Below are positions 37,328-47,543 of a stretch of DNA of 64,000 nucleotides, piece after piece. The notes under the pieces are model-generated. The model did no database searches. It was not told the origin of the DNA and saw nothing but the letters and a program-made list of their open reading frames with translations. The stretch comes from Fictibacillus terranigra (GTDB lineage Bacteria; Bacillota; Bacilli; Bacillales; Fictibacillaceae): the NCBI RefSeq assembly GCF_030412265.1, contig NZ_JAUHLN010000002.1, positions 558,001-622,000 of the forward strand. Reading direction: 5' to 3'. A program made the translations under genes and the position numbers. The first letter of the stretch is position 1. Each line of letters starts with the position of its first letter.

Positions 37328-39745
37328 TTACATAATGTTTTGTGCGTTCATATCGACTGAGATCTGCAGGCCGTTCACATCCATTTCATGCTGAAAATGC
37401 TGCAATAGCTCTGAGATCAGTTCACTCAGCCGCGGTTCATTTTTGTATTTTATCATTACCTGATAGCGATATCTATCTTTAATACGGGCGATCGGCGAGA
37501 CGACCGGACCGAGGATAATCGTACCAGGAGACACCTTCTGCCGAAGATACGATGCTGATTTTTCACTGGCGTCTACAGCCTTCAGCAGTTCAGTATGAGA
37601 AAAAGACAGGAGAGACAAATAATAATAAGGAGGATATTTGTGCTCCCGCCTGATCCGCATTTCCGTTTCGTAGAAGGAATGATAGTCATGGTCTGCTGCG
37701 AGGTCGATGCTGTAGTGGCCGACGGTATAGCTCTGTACGACCACCTCGCCCGAGAGTTCGTGGCGCCCTGCTCTTCCGCTCACCTGGGTGAGCAGCTGAA
37801 ACGTTTTTTCTGAGGCCCTGAAATCGGGAAGGTGAAGCATCGTATCCGCAGCGAGCACCCCTACCAATGTTACTTTTGGAAAATCAAGCCCCTTCGCGAT
37901 CATCTGCGTTCCTAGAAGAATGTCAGCCTTTCCTTCGCCAAATTGGTTAAGCAGCTTTTCATGGCTTCCTTTTCGCCCTGTCGTATCCACATCCATCCTG
38001 ATCACTCTTGCGTGAGGCATCAGCCTTGTGAGCTCCTCTTCCACCTTTTGTGTACCAGTGCCAAAAAAACGAATGTACTGGCTTTCACACATGGGGCATC
38101 GGGAAGGCATCGGCTCCTGATGTCCGCAATAATGGCATTTTAAAAGATGCTGCTTTTTATGGTATGTAAGAGAAATATCGCAATGCGGGCATTCTCCGAC
38201 ATATCCGCAATCTCTGCAAAGAATGAACGATGAATAGCCCCTGCGGTTGAGAAATAGAACGGATTGCTCTCCTCGTTCAAGGCGCTCATTGATTTTCTCA
38301 AATAATTCACGGGAAAACATCGAGCGGTTGCCTGCCCTTAGTTCCTCCCGCATATCCACTACAGAAACAGAAGGCAGATCCCGTTTGTTCACTCTGTCGC
38401 TTAATTCGCAAAGCGTGTAGACGCCTTTTTGGGCTCTCGCATAAGATTCAAGTGACGGTGTGGCGCTTCCGAGAATAACCGGGCAGCGATGATGCTCTCC
38501 ACGCTGTACAGCCACATCACGGGCATGATAGCGTGGATTCTCCTCTTGTTTGTAGCTTGATTCATGTTCCTCATCGATAATGATAAGACCCAGATTTTCA
38601 AACGGGGCAAAGACTGCCGATCGGGCGCCAACGACAACAGATACTTCTTTTCTCTGTATCTTTCGCCATTCATCGTATTTTTCTCCGGCTGAAAGAGCAC
38701 TATGCAAAACGGCAACCCTGGAACCAAAGCGGCCTTTAAACCGGTTGACCATTTGTGGGGTGAGGGAGATCTCGGGCACTAAAACAATCGCTTCCTGCCC
38801 CATGCGAATCGCTCTGTCAATACTCTGCAGATAGATTTCAGTTTTGCCGCTTCCCGTGACGCCGTGAAGCAGAAAGGTCTCATGCCTTTTTTCCTCAAGT
38901 GCTGCCAGAACAGGCTGAATACTTTGTTCCTGCTGTAAGGTCAGAGGAAGAGGTTTCGTTCTTTTGAATTCGCGGTCTTCGTACGGGTCTCTGTAGATCT
39001 CTTTCTCCAAGATCTCGATTAAACCTTTTCGGGCCAAAGCTTGGACGGTGGACCTTGTGGTGTCAAACATTTCAAGAAGATCTTTTAATACAACCGGGCG
39101 ATCGTACCCATGAAGAAAGGAAAGTATCTCTTTTTGTTTTACTGCCTGCGTGGACAGCGATTCAATAGCTTTAACCCTTTCTTCTTCTGTTCCCCGCCTC
39201 TGTACTACTTTAATTCTTTTCTTCGTAATTTTGTCTGACATCCTGTAAATCACTTCAAGAAAATTCTTCTGAACCAGCTTTTGAAAGAGGGCAAGAGGTG
39301 TCGGAGAAACTTTCATAAGGTCTTCCAGAGGGATGTTTTCCCGGTATTTAAACCATTCTCCCGCCTCATCCGGCAAATCCTCGAGTCCTATTCCGTCTAC
39401 CAGCCTAAACTCTTTTTGGTAAGTGGCTTTTAAAGCGGCCGGAATCATTGCCTGATAGGCGGTAATTAAGAAACAGAGCGTTTTCTCTGATACCCATTGC
39501 CCGAGCGTTAGCAGCTCTCCCGTTAAAACGGGAACCGGATCCAAAAGTTCAATGATCTTCTTTAATTTTTGAACAGAGGCCTCTTCGGTGAGCTCGATGA
39601 CGAAGCCCTGCAGCTTTCTTGGCCCGAAAGGAACGGCAACCCTCATACCTGGTTTTACCGAATCTGTTAAATCGTCCGGAACAAGATAATCAAAAGTGCG
39701 GTTTACACTGCTGACCGGTACGTCAACAATTACTTTGGCGATCAT
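37328..39745 (-). CDS. priA: Primosomal protein N', replication restart helicase PriA
   Basis: Recognises abandoned forks and reloads the replicative helicase. At 805 residues it has an N-terminal DNA-binding domain, Walker A GVTGSGKTEIYLQ, DEEHESS and SATPSLES. Zinc-binding cysteine pairs run through CRDCGYVGECPHCD and CHYCGHQEPMPSRCPMC. The ATG overlaps the coaBC stop as ATGA. Confidence 0.97.
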   Translation of the reverse strand: MIAKVIVDVPVSSVNRTFDYLVPDDLTDSVKPGMRVAVPFGPRKLQGFVIELTEEASVQKLKKIIELLDPVPVLTGELLTLGQWVSEKTLCFLITAYQAMIPAALKATYQKEFRLVDGIGLEDLPDEAGEWFKYRENIPLEDLMKVSPTPLALFQKLVQKNFLEVIYRMSDKITKKRIKVVQRRGTEEERVKAIESLSTQAVKQKEILSFLHGYDRPVVLKDLLEMFDTTRSTVQALARKGLIEILEKEIYRDPYEDREFKRTKPLPLTLQQEQSIQPVLAALEEKRHETFLLHGVTGSGKTEIYLQSIDRAIRMGQEAIVLVPEISLTPQMVNRFKGRFGSRVAVLHSALSAGEKYDEWRKIQRKEVSVVVGARSAVFAPFENLGLIIIDEEHESSYKQEENPRYHARDVAVQRGEHHRCPVILGSATPSLESYARAQKGVYTLCELSDRVNKRDLPSVSVVDMREELRAGNRSMFSRELFEKINERLERGEQSVLFLNRRGYSSFILCRDCGYVGECPHCDISLTYHKKQHLLKCHYCGHQEPMPSRCPMCESQYIRFFGTGTQKVEEELTRLMPHARVIRMDVDTTGRKGSHEKLLNQFGEGKADILLGTQMIAKGLDFPKVTLVGVLAADTMLHLPDFRASEKTFQLLTQVSGRAGRHELSGEVVVQSYTVGHYSIDLAADHDYHSFYETEMRIRREHKYPPYYYLSLLSFSHTELLKAVDASEKSASYLRQKVSPGTIILGPVVSPIARIKDRYRYQVMIKYKNEPRLSELISELLQHFQHEMDVNGLQISVDMNAQNIM

Positions 39746-40947
39746 AAATGCATCAGTTCCATCGCTTGCAACAGTACTTCCTCTGCCACTTTATCCTTGG
39801 AAAGGAGCGGATATTCCTTTGCAGAACCATCCTTTTTAAAGATCACTACCCGGTTTGTATCGGCGCTGAAGCCGGCTCCTTCTTGAATCACATTATTGGC
39901 AACGATCATATCCAGATTTTTACGCTTCATCTTGTCAAGCGCATACCTTTCAAGATCGCCGGTTTCAGCCGCAAACCCGACAAGAACTTGCTGCTCTTTT
40001 TTCTCTCCGAGTACAGATAGAATATCGGTCGTTTTCTCCATTTCCACTGACCAGCTGCCGTTATTTTTCTTCACTTTTTCTTCATATTTTATACGCGGTG
40101 TATAATCTGCCACAGCCGCGGATTTAATGACAAGATCCATAGCCTGATATTCTTTCATCACCGCCTGAAACATTTCCTCTGTAGATTCGACTGGAACAAA
40201 ACGTACGCCTGCAGGCTTCTCAAGAGCAGTCGGTCCGCTGACAAGGGTAACGTCTGCACCCATTCTCGCCGCCGCTCTTGCGATGGCATAACCCATTTTC
40301 CCGGATGAATAATTCGTAAAGTAACGAACAGGATCCACCTGTTCTCGAGTTGGGCCGGCTGTGATCAATACCCTTTTCCCTACTAAAGGCAAATCGGTCT
40401 GCCCTGCAGTGAAATCCTTTATACAGGCGATGATCTCTTCAGGCTCAGCCAGTCTGCCTTTTCCGATATAGCCGCATGCGAGAAGCCCTTCTCCAGGCTC
40501 AACGAACCGGTAACCATAATCAGCGAGCTTCTGCATATTCGCCTGTACAGCAGGGTGCTGATACATGTTAACATTCATCGCAGGCGCGATCATGATTGGG
40601 GCTCTGGTAGCCAGCAGCGTTGTTGTAATCATGTCGTCAGCGATGCCATTTGCCAGCTTCCCGATGCAATTGGCAGTCGCTGGTGCCACTACAACAAGAT
40701 CTGCCCAATCTGCAAGGTCTATGTGGGCAACAACAGCCGGGTTCCGTTCTTCGAATGTATCCGTATAGACTTCATTCCGGGATAAGGTCTGCAGTGTCAA
40801 TGGTGTAATAAATTTCTGTGATGATTCTGACATCATCACCTTTACGTCAAATCCAAGCTGATAAAGCTGGCTTGCGATCGTTGCAGCCTTGTATGCTGCG
40901 ATCCCTCCGGTTACACAAAGCAATATCTTTTTCATAGAATGATCCAA
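39742..40947 (-). CDS. coaBC: Bifunctional CoaBC: phosphopantothenoylcysteine synthetase/decarboxylase
   Basis: Two steps of coenzyme A synthesis. The N-terminal flavin decarboxylase (CoaC) has GGIAAYKAA, PAMNVNMY and the catalytic Cys in LLACGYIGKGRLAEP. The C-terminal CTP-dependent synthetase (CoaB) has TAGPTREQVDPVR and SSGKMGYAIA. At 401 residues it starts at TTG (40947), which is correctly spaced from GGGGGGAG, while the ATG four codons later has no ribosome binding site. A terminator separates it from rpoZ. Confidence 0.95.
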   Translation of the reverse strand: MDHSMKKILLCVTGGIAAYKAATIASQLYQLGFDVKVMMSESSQKFITPLTLQTLSRNEVYTDTFEERNPAVVAHIDLADWADLVVVAPATANCIGKLANGIADDMITTTLLATRAPIMIAPAMNVNMYQHPAVQANMQKLADYGYRFVEPGEGLLACGYIGKGRLAEPEEIIACIKDFTAGQTDLPLVGKRVLITAGPTREQVDPVRYFTNYSSGKMGYAIARAAARMGADVTLVSGPTALEKPAGVRFVPVESTEEMFQAVMKEYQAMDLVIKSAAVADYTPRIKYEEKVKKNNGSWSVEMEKTTDILSVLGEKKEQQVLVGFAAETGDLERYALDKMKRKNLDMIVANNVIQEGAGFSADTNRVVIFKKDGSAKEYPLLSKDKVAEEVLLQAMELMHL

Positions 40948-41021
40948 TGAGATCTCCCCCCTGCCATTTTGTTTACATAATATAATTATGATTTATCTTA
41001 ATCTGTCATACTGCTGTTTAA

Positions 41022-41060
41022 ATTGAAAAAAATAACAACCTATAATCATAGGTTGTTATC
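41022..41060 (-). terminator. Terminator after rpoZ
   Basis: The 12-bp stem ATAACAACCTAT / ATAGGTTGTTAT with a four-base loop is followed by a T run on the minus strand. It ends remA-gmk-rpoZ. Confidence 0.9.
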
Positions 41061-41065
41061 GATCA

Positions 41066-41269
41066 TCATTCAGTGTCAGACGTTTTTGGCATTAAGTAAC
41101 CCGCGTAAATCTCTTCCAAAGCTTTCCCGACAAACTTGTGAGAAACCGGCTTTTCTACGATTCCGTTGTTGCTCCGCTGAATCTCTCTTGCTCTTTTTGA
41201 AGAAAGAGTAACAAGCGAATATTTGGAATCTATTTTGTCCATAAGGGCATCAATTGAAGGATAAAGCAT
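41066..41269 (-). CDS. rpoZ: RNA polymerase omega subunit
   Basis: Small subunit (67 residues) that stabilises the beta' subunit. It starts [20 protein letters not shown] and has [10 protein letters not shown] and [10 protein letters not shown]. It is 2 bases after gmk, the usual place in Firmicutes. Confidence 0.97.
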   Translation of the reverse strand: MLYPSIDALMDKIDSKYSLVTLSSKRAREIQRSNNGIVEKPVSHKFVGKALEEIYAGYLMPKTSDTE

Positions 41270-41271
41270 AT

Positions 41272-41886
41272 TTATTCATCTCCCAGTAATTTTTTATAAC
41301 GATTCGTTACACGGTCCACCTTGCAGTGTTCAGAAGTGATAATCGACTGGATTCGGCTGCAGGCTTGGCTGATCTCATCATTAACAACGGAATAATCATA
41401 ATGCTGCATCATTTCTATTTCTTCTCTGGCTACTGTCATTCGGTTATTGATGAGATCTTCCGTTTCTGTCCCCCTGCCGACAATGCGGCTGCGCAGCTCT
41501 TCGAGACTAGGCGGTGTCAGGAAAATAAAAACGCCTTCCGGAAAAGAATTTCGAACCTGAAGCGCTCCCTGAACCTCGATCTCTAAAATAACGTCACGCC
41601 CTTCATCCAGTGTCTGGTTTACATACTCGATCGGAGTGCCATAATAATTACCGACGTATTCTGCCCATTCGAGCAGTTCGTTATTTTCAATCATGCGTTG
41701 AAATTCTTCTTTTGTCTTAAAGAAGTAATCCACTCCGTGAACCTCACCAATCCGTGGGTTCCGGGTCGTCGCTGAAACTGAATACTGAATGTCCAGCTTT
41801 TGTGCTCTCAGCGCTTTGCACACGGTTCCTTTTCCGACTCCGGAAGGGCCGGAGAGCACAAACAAAATGCCCCGTTCTCTATCCAT
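41272..41886 (-). CDS. gmk: Guanylate kinase
   Basis: Phosphorylates GMP to GDP. At 204 residues it has the P-loop [16 protein letters not shown], the GMP-binding [19 protein letters not shown] and the ILEIEVQGA segment. The ATG at 41886 follows GGAGGTTAGT. A GTG four codons upstream is less likely. It lies between remA and rpoZ. Confidence 0.97.
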   Translation of the reverse strand: MDRERGILFVLSGPSGVGKGTVCKALRAQKLDIQYSVSATTRNPRIGEVHGVDYFFKTKEEFQRMIENNELLEWAEYVGNYYGTPIEYVNQTLDEGRDVILEIEVQGALQVRNSFPEGVFIFLTPPSLEELRSRIVGRGTETEDLINNRMTVAREEIEMMQHYDYSVVNDEISQACSRIQSIITSEHCKVDRVTNRYKKLLGDE

Positions 41887-41898
41887 ACTAACCTCCAC

Positions 41899-42156
41899 TT
41901 AACTTTCTTCCGTTCCCTCTTCAATTGAGAGGAGCCGCTGTGCCACCGTTTCAGGCTGAACAGCAGAGAGTACAACGTGATCACTGTCCGTAATGATGAC
42001 CGCCCTCGTCCGTCTGCCGTATGTGGCATCAATAAGCATATTTCCGTCTCTTGCCATCGTAATGAGGCGTTTGATCGGTGCTGATTCCGGGCTTACCACG
42101 GATATGATTCGGTGTGCTGCTACAATGTTTCCATAACCAATATTGATTAGCTTCAT
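41899..42156 (-). CDS. remA: Extracellular matrix regulator RemA
   Basis: DNA-binding activator of matrix and osmoprotection genes in B. subtilis (DUF370, YlzA). At 85 residues it reads [40 protein letters not shown] and [20 protein letters not shown]. The start at 42156 follows GGAGCGGTTTTATAC; the frame stays open 21 codons further up. The YicC-family gene that separates it from yloB in B. subtilis is absent. Confidence 0.96.
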   Translation of the reverse strand: MKLINIGYGNIVAAHRIISVVSPESAPIKRLITMARDGNMLIDATYGRRTRAVIITDSDHVVLSAVQPETVAQRLLSIEEGTEES

Positions 42157-42334
42157 GTATAAAACCGCTCCTAACGTTGGTAGTTCTATTCTAGCCAGAA
42201 CGAGCAAGATCATAATCATTTATGTACAAATTAATTACATGTATGGATATGTCCGTACCCAGCACATTTATATCATTTTAACATATTCCTCCGTTATTCT
42301 AAACAATTTTAACAGTCTGTACAACCCTGAACAC

Positions 42335-42376
42335 AAAAAAGGGCAGAAACTGTTCCCGATTTGTTTCTGCCCTTTC
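42335..42376 (-). terminator. Terminator after the Ca2+ ATPase gene
   Basis: The 13-bp stem AAAGGGCAGAAAC / GTTTCTGCCCTTT with a 12-base loop and T tract on the minus strand lies right after the ATPase stop. Confidence 0.9.
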
Positions 42377-42379
42377 GGT

Positions 42380-45046
42380 TTATAATTTTTTAAATGCTTG
42401 GAACCCTGTAAGTGCAAATGTAGGAATGGCAGCCATCCCCAGCACAAGCATCCAATCACGGCCGGACAGTGGAACCGTATGAAAAATGGCCTGGAGCGGT
42501 GTAATGTACATGACCACGAGCGTAAGCAGCACGGAAGAAAGAACGGCTAAGACCAATGCCATGTTCCCAAATGGGTTTCTGTGCAGAACAGAGCGCTCGC
42601 TTCTGCAGTCAAACACATGGATCAGCTGGGCCATGACCAATGTCGAAAAAGCCACAGTCTGTGCTTTCATCAGCTGATCGGGATGTTCATGCAGAGCGGT
42701 CCAGAAGGCGAGTATGGTTACAATTCCAATGAGGAATCCCCTCGATACAATCTTCCATCCCAGCCCTCTTGAGAATACCCCTTCATTTGGCTTTCTCGGA
42801 GAGCGCTTCATCACATTGTCCTCCGCAGGATCAATACCGAGCGCCATCGCCGGAAGTCCGTCAGTCACAAGGTTCACCCATAAAATCTGGATGGGCACAA
42901 GCGGCATTGGCATGGATAAAATCATGGCGAACAGCATGACGAGGATTTCACCTACATTTGAAGCAAGCAAATAACGGATGAACTTTCTGATGTTTTCATA
43001 AATATTTCTTCCTTCTTCAATAGCTGCCCGAATGGTTGAGAAATTATCATCACTTAAAACGAGTGATGAAGCTTCCTTCGCTACATCTGTCCCTGTTATC
43101 CCCATGGCTATGCCGATATTGGCAGATTTTATCGCGGGCGCATCATTCACCCCATCCCCTGTCATCGCCACGATATGCCCTCTCTTTTGCAGTGCTTTAA
43201 CGATTTTCAGTTTATGCTCGGGTGAGACCCTTGCATACACATAGATATTCTCAACCTCTCTTACAAGATCATCTTCAGACATGACCGATAGAGCTGCTCC
43301 ATCGATGACTTTTCCCCCTTGAGGAAGGATGTTCAGCTGTCTGGCAATGGCACTCGCGGTCACTACATGGTCACCGGTAATCATCACCGTTTTTATACCT
43401 GCTTCATGACATCGGTCGATACTGCCTTTCACTTCTTCCCTAGGAGGGTCAATCATTCCCTGTAGACCGATGAATGTGAGATGATTTTCTGCCGACGGAC
43501 CTGCGGTCGGCCTGTTTTTCCCATGCAGGGGCTTATAGGCAACAGCAATGGTTCTCAGCGCCTGGCTTCCGAGCCCCAGGATCGCCTCTTTGATCTGTTC
43601 CGTATGCTGCTGTTTTAGGAGCTGCCGCTTGCCGTCCCATAATACATAATCACTTTTTTCCAGCAGCACATCAGGTGCTCCTTTTGTGATCAAAAACATT
43701 TCACCGCTTTGATTACGGACAATAACACTCATCATTTTTCTCGTTGAGTCGAACGGAACCTCGTCCATAATTTCGACCGAACGGAGAATGTTTTCTTTCT
43801 TCAAACCTGCTTTTGCTGCACTGATCAATAAAGCAGCTTCTGTAGGGTCTCCCATGATGCTGCCTGTATCTGTCATCTCTGCATGGTTGCAGATCGCCCC
43901 GTAAGAGAGGAGCTGAAGAAGTCCTTCATACTGATCGACTCTTGCTTTTTGGCCGTTTCTTATAAAATCTCCCGAGGTATCATAACCGCTGCCCGTTACA
44001 TACCAGGTCGTCCCTTCACTCCACAGATGAGTCACTGTCATTTTATTCTGAGTCAACGTTCCGGTTTTATCGGAGCAGATGACAGTCGCACAGCCCAGTG
44101 TTTCAACAGAAGGAAGCTTTCTTACGATGGCTCTCCGCTTAATCATCTTCTGGACGCCGAGTGCGAGGGCGATCGTTACGATCGCAGGAAGCCCTTCAGG
44201 TATGGCAGCAACTGCAAGCGATACGCCTGCAAGCACCATGCTGTACAAGTCATGTCCCCTGTAAACTCCCGTCGCAACGACGAGTACGGTCAACAGGAGA
44301 GCAATGCCGATTAAGATTTTGCCCAGCTGCTCTAGTTTAAGCTGAAGGGGTGTTGCAAGTGTATCGGCATTCTGAATCAAATGAGCGATTTTTCCCATCT
44401 CTGTTTTCATTCCGGTAGCAATAACGATACCCGTTCCGCTGCCTCTTGTTACCATCGTTCCCATGAAAGCCATGTTGGCCTGGTCTCCAATCGGCAAACC
44501 GCTTCCATGTAAAGGATCTCCGCGTTTTTGGACAGGAACGGATTCCCCGGTCAGGGCAGATTCCTCAATATATAGGCCCCTTGCCGAGACCATCCGTATG
44601 TCTGCACCGACCCGGTCTCCAGCAGAAAGTTTTATGACGTCGCCAGGAACGAGCTCTTTCGCAGAAATCGATACCCAGCTGCTGTTTCTCATCACAAGTG
44701 CAGAAGGAGCAGACAATTCACGCAATGCGGAAAGCGACTTTTCCGCTTTCCTTTCCTGAATAAATCCTAAAATTCCATTCATGATCACGATGAGAATAAT
44801 CGCAATCGCATCAAGATACTCACCAAGCAGGCCTGATAATAATGTGGCGGCTAAAAGAACGAGCACCATGAAATCTTTGAACTGTGCGAAAAAAACGAGA
44901 ATCGACGACGGTTTCTTTCCTTCCTGAAGCTGATTATAACCTACTGCCTTCAGCTTTTTCTGGCTTTCCTTTTCACTAAGCCCTTTCTGCAGGCTGCTGT
45001 TGGTCAGGCGTTCAACATCTTCCTTCGATAGCTCATACCAATTCAT
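42380..45046 (-). CDS. yloB: P-type cation ATPase, SERCA-like Ca2+ pump (YloB)
   Basis: 888-residue type IIA P-type ATPase. It probably exports Ca2+, as B. subtilis YloB does in sporulating cells. Visible are an N-terminal cation-ATPase domain, the TGES actuator motif (ALTGESVPV, near 165) and ion-binding PEGLP (283-287). The phosphorylated Asp326 is in [12 protein letters not shown], with [12 protein letters not shown] further on. About ten membrane segments are expected, with the last four at the C-terminus. It diverges from rqcH. Confidence 0.94.
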   Translation of the reverse strand: MNWYELSKEDVERLTNSSLQKGLSEKESQKKLKAVGYNQLQEGKKPSSILVFFAQFKDFMVLVLLAATLLSGLLGEYLDAIAIILIVIMNGILGFIQERKAEKSLSALRELSAPSALVMRNSSWVSISAKELVPGDVIKLSAGDRVGADIRMVSARGLYIEESALTGESVPVQKRGDPLHGSGLPIGDQANMAFMGTMVTRGSGTGIVIATGMKTEMGKIAHLIQNADTLATPLQLKLEQLGKILIGIALLLTVLVVATGVYRGHDLYSMVLAGVSLAVAAIPEGLPAIVTIALALGVQKMIKRRAIVRKLPSVETLGCATVICSDKTGTLTQNKMTVTHLWSEGTTWYVTGSGYDTSGDFIRNGQKARVDQYEGLLQLLSYGAICNHAEMTDTGSIMGDPTEAALLISAAKAGLKKENILRSVEIMDEVPFDSTRKMMSVIVRNQSGEMFLITKGAPDVLLEKSDYVLWDGKRQLLKQQHTEQIKEAILGLGSQALRTIAVAYKPLHGKNRPTAGPSAENHLTFIGLQGMIDPPREEVKGSIDRCHEAGIKTVMITGDHVVTASAIARQLNILPQGGKVIDGAALSVMSEDDLVREVENIYVYARVSPEHKLKIVKALQKRGHIVAMTGDGVNDAPAIKSANIGIAMGITGTDVAKEASSLVLSDDNFSTIRAAIEEGRNIYENIRKFIRYLLASNVGEILVMLFAMILSMPMPLVPIQILWVNLVTDGLPAMALGIDPAEDNVMKRSPRKPNEGVFSRGLGWKIVSRGFLIGIVTILAFWTALHEHPDQLMKAQTVAFSTLVMAQLIHVFDCRSERSVLHRNPFGNMALVLAVLSSVLLTLVVMYITPLQAIFHTVPLSGRDWMLVLGMAAIPTFALTGFQAFKKL

Positions 45047-45105
45047 TTCTCCACCTCTGCCTTATAACGTATATAGCCATTTATATGCAGGCATGTCCTC
45101 AATAA

Positions 45106-45114
45106 TGCTATACT
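45106..45114 (+). promoter_or_regulatory. Extended -10 promoter of rqcH
   Basis: TG at 45106-45107, one base, then TATACT at 45109-45114, 28 bases before the rqcH start. The -35 region is poor. Confidence 0.5.
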
Positions 45115-45141
45115 GATGAAGAGAGAAACAGAGGTGAAACT

Positions 45142-46845
45142 ATGAGTTTTGATGGAATCGTTACTAGAGCAGCAACAGCGGAAATAAAAAATACACTGCA
45201 ATCCGGAAAAATCACAAAAATTTATCAGCCTGACAAAACTGACCTGCTGTTTACGATAAGAGCAGGCGGAAAAAACCATAAACTATTGCTTTCGGCTAAT
45301 CCGTCATTCAGCAGGGTACAGCTGACGGCAAAGACGTATGATCATCCTTCGGTCCCTCCCATGTTCTGCATGCTCCTGAGAAAGCATATGGAAGGTGCTG
45401 TAATCGAGTCGATCGAACAGATCGATCTGGAAAGGATCATCCACATCAAAGTAAAAAACAGAAATGAAATCGGTGATATCGCCTATAAAACGCTGATCAT
45501 CGAAATTATGGGACGCCACAGCAATATTATTCTGGTAGAAGATAAGAACTGTGCAATTGTTGACTGCATCAAGCACATCCCTCCTTCACTGAATCGATAC
45601 AGAACACTGCTGCCCGGGCAAACATACGTATCTCCTCCACCCCAGGAAAAACAATCTCCGCTCACAGAAACGGCAGAAGGTTTCATCCGGAAAATAAAAT
45701 GGAACGAAGGAAAGGTTGACCGGCAGATCGTACAGCATTACAGTGGAATCTCTCCGCTCATCGGCAGGGAGATCACCTTCCGGGCCGGACTGGCCACGAA
45801 AGATTCCCTCTCTGCATCATTTACCGATATGATGGAGAAGTTTCAGAGCGGTCATTATACCCCGCAGATGGTCTTTGCCGATGGGAAAGAATACTTTTCT
45901 GTTACTGATCTCACTCACTTAAAAGGGGAAAAGAAGGAATTTCCAACAGTGGGAGAGCTTCTTGACCGCTTTTATTATGGCAAGGCCGAACGGGACAGAG
46001 TAAAACAGCAAGCCGCAGATTTGGAAAAATTGCTGCATAACGAACATGAAAAAATAGCAAAAAAAATTAAGAAGCTGAAAGCATCACTCGCCGACACCGA
46101 AAAAGCCGAAAAGTTTAAAGTGCTGGGAGAACTGTTGACCGCTCATCTTTATATGGTGAAAAAAGGACAGAAGAAAATTGAGGTAACGAATTTTTACGAG
46201 GAGGATCAGCCACAGCTGGAAATTCAGCTGGATCCGTTGAAAGGCCCATCTGAGAACGCACAAGCCTATTTTAAAAAGTACAATAAGCTGAAAAATTCAG
46301 TGGCTTTTATTGATGAACAGCTGAAAAAAGCGAGTGAAGACCTTCTGTATTTTGAAAGTTTGATCCAGCAGATGGAATCTGCTTCTGTCAGAGATGTGGC
46401 CGGCATCAGAGAAGAACTGGAAGAGCAGGGCTATGTCAAAAGACGAAAACAGCAGAAAGCAAAAAAAAATGAGAAGCCTGTTCTGGAAACGTATCAATCC
46501 ACAGACGGCTTGACCATCCTTGTCGGCAAAAATAATAAACAGAATGATTATCTTACGTTTAAAGCTTCACGGCAAAATGAAACGTGGCTTCATACGAAAG
46601 ACATCCCAGGTTCCCATGTGGTTATAAAAAGCGAAGAAATCAGTGAAACGGCTCTTTTGGAAGCTGCCGGGCTAGCCGCTTACTTCAGCAAAGCCAGGCA
46701 TTCCGGCTCCGTTCCGGTTGATTACACGCTGATCCGGCATGTGAAAAAGCCATCAGGTGCAAAACCGGGCTTCGTTATCTATGATCAGCAGCAGACCCTC
46801 TATGTTACCCCGGACGAAGATCAGCTGTTAAAATTAAAAAAATAA
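45142..46845 (+). CDS. rqcH: Ribosome quality control protein RqcH (NEMF/FbpA family, YloA)
   Basis: Binds stalled 50S-peptidyl-tRNA complexes and adds C-terminal alanine tails that mark nascent chains for ClpXP. It was long annotated as a fibronectin-binding protein. At 567 residues it has an N-terminal NFACT-N domain (MSFDGIVTRAATAEIKNTL), a central coiled coil (about 290-430) and a C-terminal NFACT-R domain with WLHTKDIPGSHVVIK. Ribosome binding site AGAGGTGAAACT. Its TAA lies inside a terminator shared with the convergent methyltransferase gene. Confidence 0.95.
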   Translation: MSFDGIVTRAATAEIKNTLQSGKITKIYQPDKTDLLFTIRAGGKNHKLLLSANPSFSRVQLTAKTYDHPSVPPMFCMLLRKHMEGAVIESIEQIDLERIIHIKVKNRNEIGDIAYKTLIIEIMGRHSNIILVEDKNCAIVDCIKHIPPSLNRYRTLLPGQTYVSPPPQEKQSPLTETAEGFIRKIKWNEGKVDRQIVQHYSGISPLIGREITFRAGLATKDSLSASFTDMMEKFQSGHYTPQMVFADGKEYFSVTDLTHLKGEKKEFPTVGELLDRFYYGKAERDRVKQQAADLEKLLHNEHEKIAKKIKKLKASLADTEKAEKFKVLGELLTAHLYMVKKGQKKIEVTNFYEEDQPQLEIQLDPLKGPSENAQAYFKKYNKLKNSVAFIDEQLKKASEDLLYFESLIQQMESASVRDVAGIREELEEQGYVKRRKQQKAKKNEKPVLETYQSTDGLTILVGKNNKQNDYLTFKASRQNETWLHTKDIPGSHVVIKSEEISETALLEAAGLAAYFSKARHSGSVPVDYTLIRHVKKPSGAKPGFVIYDQQQTLYVTPDEDQLLKLKK

Positions 46846-46869
46846 CCAGGTGTGCCTGGTTATTTTTTT
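46836..46869. terminator. Bidirectional terminator with both stop codons in its stem
   Basis: A perfect 15-bp inverted repeat (46836-46850 and 46855-46869) with loop TGTG. Its A and T tracts work in both directions. The rqcH TAA (46843-46845) and the methyltransferase TAA (46860-46862, minus strand) sit in opposite arms and pair with each other. Confidence 0.92.
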
Positions 46870-47516
46870 GCTGTTGTAATGATCGCCAACCCATCAAGTA
46901 CCTCATAGTGAGTAACTTCCTTCATACTGAGGCCCTGCAGAAGGGTTGTCAGTTCATCCGAAGTATAGCGATGCCTTCGGGTAGAGACATTCGCCCATTT
47001 CAGCATAGCTGTCTGCTCAAAACCTGAAATGTCATGATCCTTGCAAAAGCGGAAGGCTTCCATTTGACTCATCTTAGAAGATGGGTTCAACATGCCAAGC
47101 ACCCCGCCGTTTCCTAGAACCCTGATCATCTCTTGAATCCCCTTGTCAGGCTCTGGAAGCAGGAACATTACACATGTAGACAGCGCCACATCAAAACGGT
47201 CATCGGTAAACGGCAAGTCACACGCATCACCGACTACGAATTCACCCTTTTCACTTCGGTTATGAAAAAAGAAATTTTGAGCACTGGCTTTAATCATCTC
47301 GGATGAGAGGTCAACACCTGTAAGCTGGGTCGCTTCGTCAGCTCCGCGGAGCAGCAGCCTTCCTGTCCCGCAGCCGACATCCAAAACCTTTTTATCTTTC
47401 CAGGAACCGGTTTTTTCTTTTAATTGATCATGGACTTCGCCAAGCCAGGACGTACGTGCCATCCCATCGAAAAAAGCTACCAATTCATCAAACTCTTCAC
47501 CGTTCATCTTCCTCAT
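46860..47516 (-). CDS. Class I SAM-dependent methyltransferase, substrate unknown
   Basis: 218-residue methyltransferase with motif I VLDVGCGTGRLLLRG (about 50-64), the acidic SAM ribose contact TGVDLSSEMI, and a motif IV-like region FDVALSTCVMFLLPEPD. The target is not evident. It begins 27 bases after pyrE and may be carried on the pyr transcript, but nothing in the sequence ties it to pyrimidines. Start at 47516 after GGAAGGAGCGC; an ATG three codons on is an alternative. Confidence 0.85.
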   Translation of the reverse strand: MRKMNGEEFDELVAFFDGMARTSWLGEVHDQLKEKTGSWKDKKVLDVGCGTGRLLLRGADEATQLTGVDLSSEMIKASAQNFFFHNRSEKGEFVVGDACDLPFTDDRFDVALSTCVMFLLPEPDKGIQEMIRVLGNGGVLGMLNPSSKMSQMEAFRFCKDHDISGFEQTAMLKWANVSTRRHRYTSDELTTLLQGLSMKEVTHYEVLDGLAIITTAKK

Positions 47517-47543
47517 AAAAGAAGCGCTCCTTCCGCAATCTCG

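Noticed and set aside
43883-44314. 143-residue open frame on the plus strand inside yloB
   Set aside because: It is a mirror of the well-conserved ATPase frame, without ribosome binding site or recognisable motif.
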